From an uncultured Veillonella sp. (GTDB lineage: Bacteria > Bacillota > Negativicutes > Veillonellales > Veillonellaceae), in assembly GCA_902478055.1 (NCBI GenBank), contig CABSJL010000014.1, forward strand, positions 1 to 49,330: DNA of 49,330 nucleotides, read 5' to 3'. The position numbers and the translations under genes were made by a program. This document shows positions 16,318 to 24,296 of the stretch, piece after piece (position 1 is the stretch's first letter; every line of letters begins with the position of its first letter). Under the pieces are notes generated by a model. It was given only the letters and a program-made list of their open reading frames with translations. It was not told the origin of the DNA and searched no databases.

Positions 16318-19077
16318 ATGGCATATATTGCGTTATATCGTAAGTACCGTCCGCAGACGTTTACCGATGTGGTGGGGCAGCATCAAGTATCTGATACGTT
16401 GATGCGTGCTATTCGCGAGGATAAGGTGGCGCATGCGTATTTGTTTGCTGGTCCGCGCGGGACTGGTAAAACGAGTATGGCCAAGATTTTTGCGCGCGCT
16501 ATCAACTGTGAGCATGGGCCAACGGATCATCCTTGTAACGAGTGTAGCGCTTGTAAATCGATTTTGAGCGGTCAGTCCATGGACGTTCTTGAAATCGACG
16601 CTGCCTCCAATCGCGGTATCGATGAGGTCCGTGCCCTTCGTGAAAGCGTTAAATTTATGCCTGTTGAAGGGCGTAAAAAGGTATTCATCATCGACGAAGC
16701 ACACATGCTTACGACAGAAGCGTGGAATGCACTCTTAAAAACTATCGAAGAGCCACCGGCTCACGTTATGTTTATCTTTGCTACTACAGAGATTGAAAAG
16801 TTACCTGTTACCATCGTATCTCGTTGTCAGCGATACACATTTAGACGGATTACATTCGATGATATCGCACAGCGTTTATCCTATGTAGCCGAACAAGAAG
16901 GCTTTGGATTAGACCCTGCAGCGGCGCAGCTTATCGCTGTACATGCGGATGGCGGTTTGCGTGATGCGTTGAGTATTTTAGACCAATGTGCGGGTATGGC
17001 TACAGGTACTATTACGCCACAAGTCGTAGAGGAATTAATCGGCCTTGTTAGCAAGGAATGGATCATTCATTTCCTAGATGCGTTGCGCAATGGGGATGGA
17101 CCCAAATTGTTGTCCTATATTCACGATGCGTTATCAGAAGGTCGCGATGCAACGCAGATTATGGAAGCCCTCATTCAGCACGTACGTGCCTTGCTCGTTG
17201 GCAAGGTCGCTCCTGATGCGGATGAGCTCAAGGTATATGATGCCTTTAAAGATGAGTTTTTAGCTCAAGCTGAAAGTATCGATTTTAATGAGCTTAACCA
17301 ATATGTGCGCAGTGCTCAATCCATTATGAATGATGCGAAACAAGTGGATAATCCACGAACCATCATCGAAATGGGCTTGCTCGTTTTATGTGCTAAATTA
17401 GGTTCTGTTGATGAAAGCCTAGAAGATCGTGTATATGCATTAGAGTCTTCAGAACGGTCTGAGCGTAACGATTTATTGAATCGCATGGCTCAATTAGAAC
17501 AACGCGGTCCGGCAGCTTCTACACCTGCTTATGGTGCCAATGCATTTGGTCCGCCTAGCGGTTATGCAAATAGCTTTGTTCCTGTAGATCATGGGGCTGT
17601 ACAGAATACTTCCATGAGTAGCGCTCAAACTAGTACCGTTGGTACTGTGCCTCCTCCAAGTAGTGTGGGGATGACACCACCGCCTGCGAGTGTAGGCATG
17701 ACACCTCCACCTATGGGTGCACCAGGTAGTACACCGCCTCCTATGAATGGAGTAGGTATGTCTCCGCCTCCAATGGGCGGTATTGGTATGATGCCACCAA
17801 GTACAAGTAGTGCACCAGAACGACCTGCTAGAAATCAAGCCAAAGGTCGTAGTAAAAAAGGTATTAGTACACAAGCTATTATTAGTGATCAAATCTTGTC
17901 GGCTCAAGAGTATCGCAATATACAGTCCAATGTCATTAAATACTTAAAGGATAGCAATCGCAATATGACCTCTACCGTAATTGGCCAAGGTCAGCTTGTA
18001 TACGTAGATCAAAGCAAGGCGGTTATGGCCTTCAAAAATACATTGCACCTCAATGTAATGACCAACGAAGTAAACTTAGCAGAAGCGGCAGATGCTTTCA
18101 CCTATACACTAGGCTATCCGGTACATGTAGAAATTGTTGATGCTCTCACACAAGTTTACAAAGACTATAAAAAGGCCTCTGGCAGTACGACGCAACACCA
18201 AGTGAAAGCGCCGCAACGACCACAAGAGCCAATGGTTGATGTGCAGAAGACCTCTGGAGGTCAACCGACGCAAATGGATTTAACAAATCCATCAGCACCA
18301 CAAGGCACTAATAATGCTCCAGTGGGAAATAGCTCAGCAGGAGCTAATAGAGCTCAAGATAGTAGCGTGTCACAAGCTCAACAACCTACCGCACAGGCTG
18401 GAGGTTCAACTACTGAAGAACAATCTAGTAAGCCTGATTCTGCAGCGGTAGACGCGGCAAAAGCGGCGGCTTTGGCCTTCTTAGCGAAAAAGACTGGCGG
18501 TGCTGTTGCAAGTGCTGCCGTTAGTGATAGTGCGAATATAGCTACAACAGAAGGGCAAACATCTGGTGGAGATGTACCGATTACATCCTTTGATGGGAGT
18601 CCGTCTGTACCAGTTCCAGATGGAGAAATCCCTATCGAGTCTCTAGCAGGTTCTATTGAAGGCGATGATATTCCAGTTCATTCCTTTGATGATGTTCCTG
18701 TAGACGATATGGAGGAATCTTACGTATCATCTTTAGATGATATGCCACCACATCCATTAGATAGTGTCACTGTTATTAGCGATGATGGGGAGGTCTTAGA
18801 ACGCCCTATGGATAGCGGTGCCCATATTGAGGTAGAAGCTGTCCCAAAGTCTAATGGGGGCGAACAACAGGGAACCCCTTATCAAAGTGATTATCATGCT
18901 ATGCTTTCACAAGCACCTATTGAAGTGGCGCCCATCGATAGCGTGACGGTAGCTCGTGAATACGCATGGGATCCAGAGCATATGACAGAAGAGGAGCGAA
19001 ACAATCCTCTCTTGGCAGAAACATTAGAGAAATTATCTGAAGACCACGACATCATCGTCGAGGTCATCGAAGAATAA
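16318..19077 (+). CDS. dnaX: DNA polymerase III subunit gamma/tau
   Basis: The clamp-loader ATPase of the replisome. N-terminal AAA+ domain: Walker A GPRGTGKT at residues 45-52, zinc-binding cysteines 64, 73, 76 and 79, Walker B IIDEAHML near residue 126, and sensor 1 FIFATTEIEKLP. At 919 residues it is much longer than usual (about 550-650). The extra length is a Pro/Gly/Met-rich stretch of repeated PPP-x-x-x-VGM units at about 440-500, a tau-like domain (about 525-620), and a long Gln/Ser-rich then acidic tail. The ATG follows AAGGGGGTG. It heads the dnaX-ebfC-recR-bofA cluster. A programmed gamma-form frameshift signal was not evident to me. Confidence 0.96.
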   Translation: MAYIALYRKYRPQTFTDVVGQHQVSDTLMRAIREDKVAHAYLFAGPRGTGKTSMAKIFARAINCEHGPTDHPCNECSACKSILSGQSMDVLEIDAASNRGIDEVRALRESVKFMPVEGRKKVFIIDEAHMLTTEAWNALLKTIEEPPAHVMFIFATTEIEKLPVTIVSRCQRYTFRRITFDDIAQRLSYVAEQEGFGLDPAAAQLIAVHADGGLRDALSILDQCAGMATGTITPQVVEELIGLVSKEWIIHFLDALRNGDGPKLLSYIHDALSEGRDATQIMEALIQHVRALLVGKVAPDADELKVYDAFKDEFLAQAESIDFNELNQYVRSAQSIMNDAKQVDNPRTIIEMGLLVLCAKLGSVDESLEDRVYALESSERSERNDLLNRMAQLEQRGPAASTPAYGANAFGPPSGYANSFVPVDHGAVQNTSMSSAQTSTVGTVPPPSSVGMTPPPASVGMTPPPMGAPGSTPPPMNGVGMSPPPMGGIGMMPPSTSSAPERPARNQAKGRSKKGISTQAIISDQILSAQEYRNIQSNVIKYLKDSNRNMTSTVIGQGQLVYVDQSKAVMAFKNTLHLNVMTNEVNLAEAADAFTYTLGYPVHVEIVDALTQVYKDYKKASGSTTQHQVKAPQRPQEPMVDVQKTSGGQPTQMDLTNPSAPQGTNNAPVGNSSAGANRAQDSSVSQAQQPTAQAGGSTTEEQSSKPDSAAVDAAKAAALAFLAKKTGGAVASAAVSDSANIATTEGQTSGGDVPITSFDGSPSVPVPDGEIPIESLAGSIEGDDIPVHSFDDVPVDDMEESYVSSLDDMPPHPLDSVTVISDDGEVLERPMDSGAHIEVEAVPKSNGGEQQGTPYQSDYHAMLSQAPIEVAPIDSVTVAREYAWDPEHMTEEERNNPLLAETLEKLSEDHDIIVEVIEE

Positions 19078-19200
19078 ATTTTTGAGTATACCCGTTGGTC
19101 CTAAGGGCGTAGGTGACACATATGTTAAAATCTATGTCGCATGTTAGAGTTATGGGCATAGACAGTTAGTAAGGACAAGGTCCTAAAAGGAGGAATTACA

Positions 19201-19530
19201 ATGTTTGGTAAAGGTATGGGCAATATGGCTGGCATGATGAAAAAAGTTCAAAAAATGCAAGCAGATATGAAGAAAATGCAAGAAGAATTAAAAACTCGTA
19301 CAGTAGAGGCTTCCGTTGGTGGCGGTGCTGTAACAGTTGTGATGAACGGTGAGAAAATCATCGAGTCTTTGAAATTGAACCCAACTGCAGTTGATCCTGA
19401 AGACGTAGAAATGTTAGAAGATTTAGTGATGGCGGCTGTAAACGAAGCTAGCAAAAAAGTAGACGACCTCTTGGCTCAAGAAATGGGCAAAGTAACTGGT
19501 GGTCTTAACTTGCCAACAGGTTTATTCTAA
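19201..19530 (+). CDS. ebfC: YbaB/EbfC nucleoid-associated protein
   Basis: A 109-residue DNA-binding protein of the YbaB/EbfC family that acts as a dimer on the nucleoid. It has the Met-rich N-terminus (GMGNMAGMMKKVQKMQADM), a coiled helix, the VGGGAVTVVMNG strand, and the conserved DPEDVEMLEDLVMAAVNEA helix. The ATG follows AAAAGGAGG. Its stop codon directly abuts the recR start, as expected for the conserved dnaX-ebfC-recR unit. Confidence 0.95.
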   Translation: MFGKGMGNMAGMMKKVQKMQADMKKMQEELKTRTVEASVGGGAVTVVMNGEKIIESLKLNPTAVDPEDVEMLEDLVMAAVNEASKKVDDLLAQEMGKVTGGLNLPTGLF

Positions 19531-20127
19531 ATGACAAATGCTTTAGAACGGCTCGTAGAGCAGTTGCGCCGCTTGCCAGGTATCGGCTCCAAGTCGGCTA
19601 GACGCTTGGCCTATCATTTGGTAGAAATGCCGAAGGAAGAGGTAGACCGTCTCGTGGAAACCATCGTAGAAGCGAAGGGGGCTACGCGTCACTGTTCTAT
19701 TTGCTTTAACTTATCAGCTCAAGATCCTTGTGAATTCTGTAGCAATCCGAACCGTGATCAAACGACGATTATGGTCGTTGAAACATCTCGCGATGTCATT
19801 GCTATCGAGCGCAGTGGTGACTATAAGGGCTTATATCACGTATTGGAAGGTGCCTTGTCCCCTATGGAGGGCATCGGCGCTGACGATATTCGCGTAAAAG
19901 AATTGATTGCTCGCCTTCGTGATGGTGTCGTACAAGAGGTTATCCTCGCTACTGACCCAGACGTAGAAGGGGAAGCGACAGCTCTCTATTTGGCGCGCTT
20001 GTTAAGCCCAAGTGGCATTAAGGTAACGCGTATTGCCCGCGGTGTTCCTGTGGGTGGCGATATCGAATATGCTGATGAATTAACATTAGGCGGTGCCGTA
20101 GTAAACCGCCAAGAAATGAAAGGATAA
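19531..20127 (+). CDS. recR: Recombination mediator RecR
   Basis: A 198-residue ring-forming DNA repair protein that with RecO/RecF loads RecA on gapped DNA. It shows the helix-hairpin-helix (RRLPGIGSKSARRLAYHLV), the four-cysteine zinc motif (CSICFNLSAQDPCEFC), a Toprim domain (TTIMVVETSRDV ... ILATDPDVEGEATALYLA), and the C-terminal RGVPVGGDIEYADELTL motif. The ATG starts in the base after the ebfC stop, so translation is coupled. Confidence 0.97.
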   Translation: MTNALERLVEQLRRLPGIGSKSARRLAYHLVEMPKEEVDRLVETIVEAKGATRHCSICFNLSAQDPCEFCSNPNRDQTTIMVVETSRDVIAIERSGDYKGLYHVLEGALSPMEGIGADDIRVKELIARLRDGVVQEVILATDPDVEGEATALYLARLLSPSGIKVTRIARGVPVGGDIEYADELTLGGAVVNRQEMKG

Positions 20128-20128
20128 T

Positions 20129-20383
20129 ATGGGAGCTTTATTAGCATCACCGATTATATCAGCGGTTGTATCCGTTGCTGTAGCCTACATTGCTTTCAAA
20201 GTAGCATTTTTCACCATTAAACGAGTGGCAATGAATGCAGTAACTGGTATTTTGACGTATTTAGTATGCGTTCATATCCTAAATATTCCTATGGATATTG
20301 GTTTGGGCGTATGGGCTTTAACAGCAATTCTAGGCCCTATTCCAATGCTCATTGCAGCCGGATGGTACGGCTTTTTAAAATAG
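20129..20383 (+). CDS. bofA: BofA-like pro-sigmaK processing inhibitor family protein
   Basis: An 84-residue integral membrane protein with two or three hydrophobic segments and the family C-terminus (GILTYLVCVHILNIPM ... ALTAILGPIPMLIAAGW). In B. subtilis BofA inhibits the protease SpoIVFB that activates sigmaK, and bofA lies just downstream of recR as here. If the organism is a non-sporulating Veillonella, the protein must have another role or be a remnant, though the reading frame is intact. Starts one base after the recR stop. Confidence 0.85.
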   Translation: MGALLASPIISAVVSVAVAYIAFKVAFFTIKRVAMNAVTGILTYLVCVHILNIPMDIGLGVWALTAILGPIPMLIAAGWYGFLK

Positions 20384-20392
20384 GAGGACCTC

Positions 20393-22981
20393 ATGCTTAT
20401 CAATCGTGAACAACAACGCGTTATTGATGAAGTTGAACAGAATATCCTCTTGTTAGCGTCCGCTGGGACGGGAAAAACGAATACACTTGCTTATCGAGTG
20501 GCTCACCTCATCGAGGGCGGCTATACGAAGGCGGAGAATATCTTGTGCATGACCTTTACGAACAAGGCGGCTAATGAGATGAAAGACCGCATTCGATCGC
20601 TCGTAGGCAGTCCTGCAAAGGCTGTGGAGGTTAGTACATTCCACAGCTTTTGCTTTTTCGTGCTCCAACAAGAGGGCAAGCGCAATGAAACCTTATATAC
20701 AGACGTAACCATCTTTGACGAAGAGGATTGCAAGGAATTGTCTGAACCGTATCGTCCAGGTAAGTTGCGAGAAATGTCCTTTGCCAACATCATCGGCATG
20801 GTAAAAGAATATCGTTCCTTATATGGGTTCTATTCTGATGATCTCGTAGGCGATTATAAACAAACTATTAAGCGTTTACAAAAGGAACAGCGTCCTGCTA
20901 TTGAGCAACAATTCTCTAGTTTTGGGAATGTGCTCTACAGTGAACTCCATGACTTCTTGAACCATGGGCACGAATGGATTGCCGCCTATGATGAAAGCTT
21001 AGCCTCCGTACATGGTCTAGATTTTACGGATCTTATCTGTGGTGTTCATCGCCTATTTCAGGATCCTGTAGTTCGGGAGCGTTGGCGCAGTCGTTATAGC
21101 TATATCTCTGTAGATGAAATGCAAGATACAGGCGTACTAGAGTACAAGGTTCTAGAAATGCTGTGGGAAGGTAATCACGTCCTATTATGTGGAGATTATT
21201 TCCAAACAATATACGAATGGCGTGGGTCCGATCCATTCCGTTTACTCAAGCATTTTGATGCGGACTTTAAGCCTTTAAAAATTATCTTCTATGAAAACTA
21301 CCGCTCTAACTGGACTCTCTTTACGATGGCTTTCAAAACATTACAGAATATGTTCCCTGATCTGGTAGGATCTATCTATACTGAATTGCCTCGCGCCAAT
21401 AGTGAAAGAAAGGGCAAGCCTGTTCTCATAAAAGGCTGTAAAAACAGCTATCTTGAGGGCAGATATATCTATGAAGCTATCTGCGCCTTGCCAAAGGATG
21501 CCAATATTGGCGTTTTAGTACGAGATAATAAAAAGGCGCAACGACTGAGCGACTCCTTTGAACGCCTCAACAATGAAAAACCTGAAGATGAACGTCGTCA
21601 TTTTATGATTATTGACGAGTTTAAATTCTTTAGACGCCAAGAAATCAAAGATGTTATGGCTTACTTTAAACTGCTTATGAACCCGAATGACTCCGTCAGC
21701 GCTAAGCGCATTATAAAACGCTATGTTGCTGGTATCGGTGACGCGCGTATCGCCGCTATTGAAAGCCCAGAGACACGTCAAGTAGGCTTAAAATTGACGG
21801 ACTTTATGGATATGCCTATCTTTGAAGCCGAGCCTTATGCGAAGCTCGTCAGTGGTTTAGAACGTCATGAGGTTGTGGTGTATGACGTAGAAAGTACTGG
21901 TACCGATACGTCCCAGGACCGTATCATTCAAATTGCAGCCATTCGCATCGATGAAAATGGGCAAGTGTTAGAGACCTTTGAACGCTTTATCAACCCAGGT
22001 GTGCCTGTGGGACAATCCGAAGAGGTACACGGCTTCTCCGATGCGTATTTACAAGAACACGGTGAAGAGCCAGCTACCGTACTACAAGCCTTTAAGGAAT
22101 TCTCCAAGAATGCTATTATCGTAGGGCATAATGTAAACTATGACGTGACCATCTTTACGAACGAATTGGCACGGTATAATTTAGGAAATCCTCAGTTTAA
22201 GGCTATCTACGATACACTCGACATCTATCGTCGTTTCTACCCTAATTTGCCAAATCATAAATTGGGCTTCCTAGCGTCAGAGTTTCCTATTCATCATGAG
22301 CCGACACATAATGCGATGGATGATATCTTGGCCACTGCACAGCTTTTAATCTATGCAGTGAAAGAAAATATCGTACCTACAACAACTGGTCGCATGGTGG
22401 CAATTAACAAGTATAAGGCTGCTTTCACCAATATTGCGTCTCAAATGGCAACGTTACGTAGAAAGGCCTATACAGAATTGCCAACGAAGTTATTGGCGTA
22501 CATTATGAACCAAATGGGGGTTCTAGAATACTATAAATCTCATGGGGAAGCAGCAAAGGTAGAGCATATACGGGATCTATATCGCATCATGGAAAAACTA
22601 GATGCAGCCTATGAAGGGCCGGCTGGTTTAGCTCGATTAAATCAAATCTTGCAGATGGCGGCCCTTACCGCAGGTGAGCCAGCTCAACAAGTACGAAACG
22701 AAGACCGCATTCCTATCATTACCATTCACCAAGCAAAGGGGAGCGAGTTTGACCATGTATTCCTAGCAGGCCTCAACGAAGGTACCTTCCCAAGCCCGTT
22801 TGCCATTGCAGAAGGGCGTGTAGACGAAGAAAAGCGCTTGTTCTATGTGGCCATAACGCGCCCTAAGCAAGAGCTGACTATTACCTTTGAACAAACCAAT
22901 ATACGTGGTCGAGCGGTTCAACCAAGCTCGCTACTGAACTATATGCCACGAGACAATGAGCTCGTAGAAAGGAGATACTAA
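20393..22981 (+). CDS. UvrD/PcrA-type helicase with an inserted DEDDh 3'-5' exonuclease domain
   Basis: An 862-residue superfamily 1A helicase. Motifs: Walker A ASAGTGKTN at 22-30, motif II SVDEMQDTG near 237, motif III LLCGDYFQTIYEWRGSDP, motif IV ENYRSN, motif V TIHQAKGSEFDHVFLAGL, motif VI KRLFYVAITRPKQEL near 815. Between the 2B region and motif V, about residues 495-660, lies a DnaQ-like exonuclease: Asp-x-Glu in VVYDVESTGTD, Asp in IVGHNVNYDV, and the final His/Asp in HNAMDDILATAQLL, a complete DEDDh set. The protein could unwind and degrade DNA in one polypeptide. ATG follows AGGAGGACCTC. Its stop overlaps the start of the next gene by one base. Confidence 0.92.
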   Translation: MLINREQQRVIDEVEQNILLLASAGTGKTNTLAYRVAHLIEGGYTKAENILCMTFTNKAANEMKDRIRSLVGSPAKAVEVSTFHSFCFFVLQQEGKRNETLYTDVTIFDEEDCKELSEPYRPGKLREMSFANIIGMVKEYRSLYGFYSDDLVGDYKQTIKRLQKEQRPAIEQQFSSFGNVLYSELHDFLNHGHEWIAAYDESLASVHGLDFTDLICGVHRLFQDPVVRERWRSRYSYISVDEMQDTGVLEYKVLEMLWEGNHVLLCGDYFQTIYEWRGSDPFRLLKHFDADFKPLKIIFYENYRSNWTLFTMAFKTLQNMFPDLVGSIYTELPRANSERKGKPVLIKGCKNSYLEGRYIYEAICALPKDANIGVLVRDNKKAQRLSDSFERLNNEKPEDERRHFMIIDEFKFFRRQEIKDVMAYFKLLMNPNDSVSAKRIIKRYVAGIGDARIAAIESPETRQVGLKLTDFMDMPIFEAEPYAKLVSGLERHEVVVYDVESTGTDTSQDRIIQIAAIRIDENGQVLETFERFINPGVPVGQSEEVHGFSDAYLQEHGEEPATVLQAFKEFSKNAIIVGHNVNYDVTIFTNELARYNLGNPQFKAIYDTLDIYRRFYPNLPNHKLGFLASEFPIHHEPTHNAMDDILATAQLLIYAVKENIVPTTTGRMVAINKYKAAFTNIASQMATLRRKAYTELPTKLLAYIMNQMGVLEYYKSHGEAAKVEHIRDLYRIMEKLDAAYEGPAGLARLNQILQMAALTAGEPAQQVRNEDRIPIITIHQAKGSEFDHVFLAGLNEGTFPSPFAIAEGRVDEEKRLFYVAITRPKQELTITFEQTNIRGRAVQPSSLLNYMPRDNELVERRY

Positions 22982-23985
22982 TGGCGAGAAAAACACATCG
23001 TCCTGATGATATTTTGTGGACCGTAACCGCCGCAGATATAGACGCTGTACGTAGTGAAAAACAGGATGTTACATTAGGTGAAGTACTAGATACAAAATAT
23101 CCTCGTAAGTCTTTAGTAAAGTTATTTGAAGAAAAACTAATCCACATCAACGGCCATAAGGCGACACCAAAGACTGTTATCTCCGAAGGTGACGAGATTT
23201 GGATTGCCATGGCGAAGGAAAAAATAGATCACGAACCAATTGAAATGAATCTACATATCTTATATGAAGATGATGATCTCCTCATTGTGGATAAACCGGC
23301 TGGTGTGACAGTGAATTCTAAAGACCAAGTATCCCTTGCCAATGGTGTGGCTCATTATTTTAAAGAACATGGTATTAAGCGGAAGGTACGTTTCTTGAAT
23401 CGTTTAGATAGAGATACAACGGGCTGTATTGCGATTGCTAAAAGTGGATTAGCCCAAAGTCTTTATCAACAGCAAATGGATGATAATGCCTTTGAAAAGT
23501 GGTATATGGCTACTGTGGAAGGCATCGTAGATGCTGATAAAGATTCCTTGGTATTATCTATGGAACGCAGTGCTGATGGGATTCATTACGAAGTAAATCC
23601 TAAGGGAAAAGAGACTCGTACAGATTATTCCGTCCTATGTAGACATCAATCACAGCCTGTGGATAAGTCTGTGAATAAGTCCAAAAATTCTGTGGATATA
23701 GCATCAAAAAATGTGGATATAGAACTATCAGATGTGGATAAAAGTGGTCAAAATGTGGACAAATCTGTGTATAACTCCCAAGAATGTGGATATACAGAGG
23801 TTTTAGTTCGTTTGTACACAGGAAAAACACATCAAATTCGTGTGGCTTTCAGCCATATAGGTCACCCTCTTGTAGGGGATACATTATATGGCGCACAACC
23901 AATGGGGCAGCCGTTCCAATTGCGTGCCCAAAAGGTTGTATTTACACACATGCGCACAGGCGAGCGTATTACGGTTACCGCATAA
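22981..23985 (+). CDS. RluA family pseudouridine synthase with a repeat-encoded insertion
   Basis: A 334-residue paralogue of the synthase at 7028. The catalytic motif is FLNRLDRDTTGCIAI and the C-terminal motif TGKTHQIRVAFSHIGHPLVGD. An N-terminal S4-like segment precedes the LLIVDKPAGVTVNS strand. Compared with the family it carries about 50 extra residues at 220-271, rich in Val-Asp-Lys/Ile and Asn-Lys-Ser units, between the YSVL strand and the VRLYTGKTHQ strand, probably an exposed loop. The DNA behind the insertion is the DnaA-box-like array listed separately. The ATG overlaps the helicase stop (TAATG), so the two are translationally coupled. Confidence 0.9.
   Translation: MARKTHRPDDILWTVTAADIDAVRSEKQDVTLGEVLDTKYPRKSLVKLFEEKLIHINGHKATPKTVISEGDEIWIAMAKEKIDHEPIEMNLHILYEDDDLLIVDKPAGVTVNSKDQVSLANGVAHYFKEHGIKRKVRFLNRLDRDTTGCIAIAKSGLAQSLYQQQMDDNAFEKWYMATVEGIVDADKDSLVLSMERSADGIHYEVNPKGKETRTDYSVLCRHQSQPVDKSVNKSKNSVDIASKNVDIELSDVDKSGQNVDKSVYNSQECGYTEVLVRLYTGKTHQIRVAFSHIGHPLVGDTLYGAQPMGQPFQLRAQKVVFTHMRTGERITVTA
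23658..23793 (+). repeat. Array of eight DnaA-box-like 9-mers within a coding region
   Basis: All in one orientation: TGTGGATAA 23658, TGTGAATAA 23670, TGTGGATAT 23691, TGTGGATAT 23712, TGTGGATAA 23733, TGTGGACAA 23754, TGTGTATAA 23766, TGTGGATAT 23785. Four fit the reverse complement of the DnaA box TTATNCACA exactly and four differ at one base. Start-to-start spacings are 12, 21, 21, 21, 21, 12 and 19, so a core of five is spaced by two helical turns. Seven copies are read as Val-Asp or a variant; the last is in another reading frame (Cys-Gly-Tyr). Another exact copy at 23286 is explained by the conserved protein motif VDKPAG. Confidence 0.8.
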
Positions 23986-24197
23986 TTACCTCTAATTACT
24001 TTCATACTTATCACTAGGTAAGTATCAAAAAGTGCGTAATATGTATTACGTCTTGATAAATAGATCGTAATTTGTTAACAATGAGTCTATACTATAGATT
24101 GTGAAGTCACAATACACCAAATACTCTAATTGAGAAATGAGAATTATTGATAACTCAGTGAAATCAATGGTTTTATAAAAATTTTTCAAAAAATATA
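23986..24197. other. Gap between the pseudouridine synthase gene and the CDF promoter
   Basis: No ORF or strong terminator seen. The stretch at about 24134-24155 (TGAGAATTATTGATAACTCA) is a loose inverted repeat that could be a weak regulator site. The rest is AT-rich and featureless to me. Confidence 0.4.
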
Positions 24198-24226
24198 ATG
24201 ACAAATGATAATCGATAAGCTATAAT
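24198..24226 (+). promoter_or_regulatory. Promoter of the CDF transporter gene with a Fur-box-like spacer
   Basis: ATGACA at 24198-24203, a 17-base spacer and TATAAT at 24221-24226. The spacer contains AATGATAATCGATAA, which shares a 10-base core with the Fur box consensus (GATAATGATAATCATTATC) but its right half is poor, so metal-responsive repression is only a suggestion. Confidence 0.6.
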
Positions 24227-24296
24227 AGGAATGTAAATAAATTGATAGGCTTCGATTTATAGCTTAGTGAATTGAATGTAAGAGGTGTAGTTTAAT

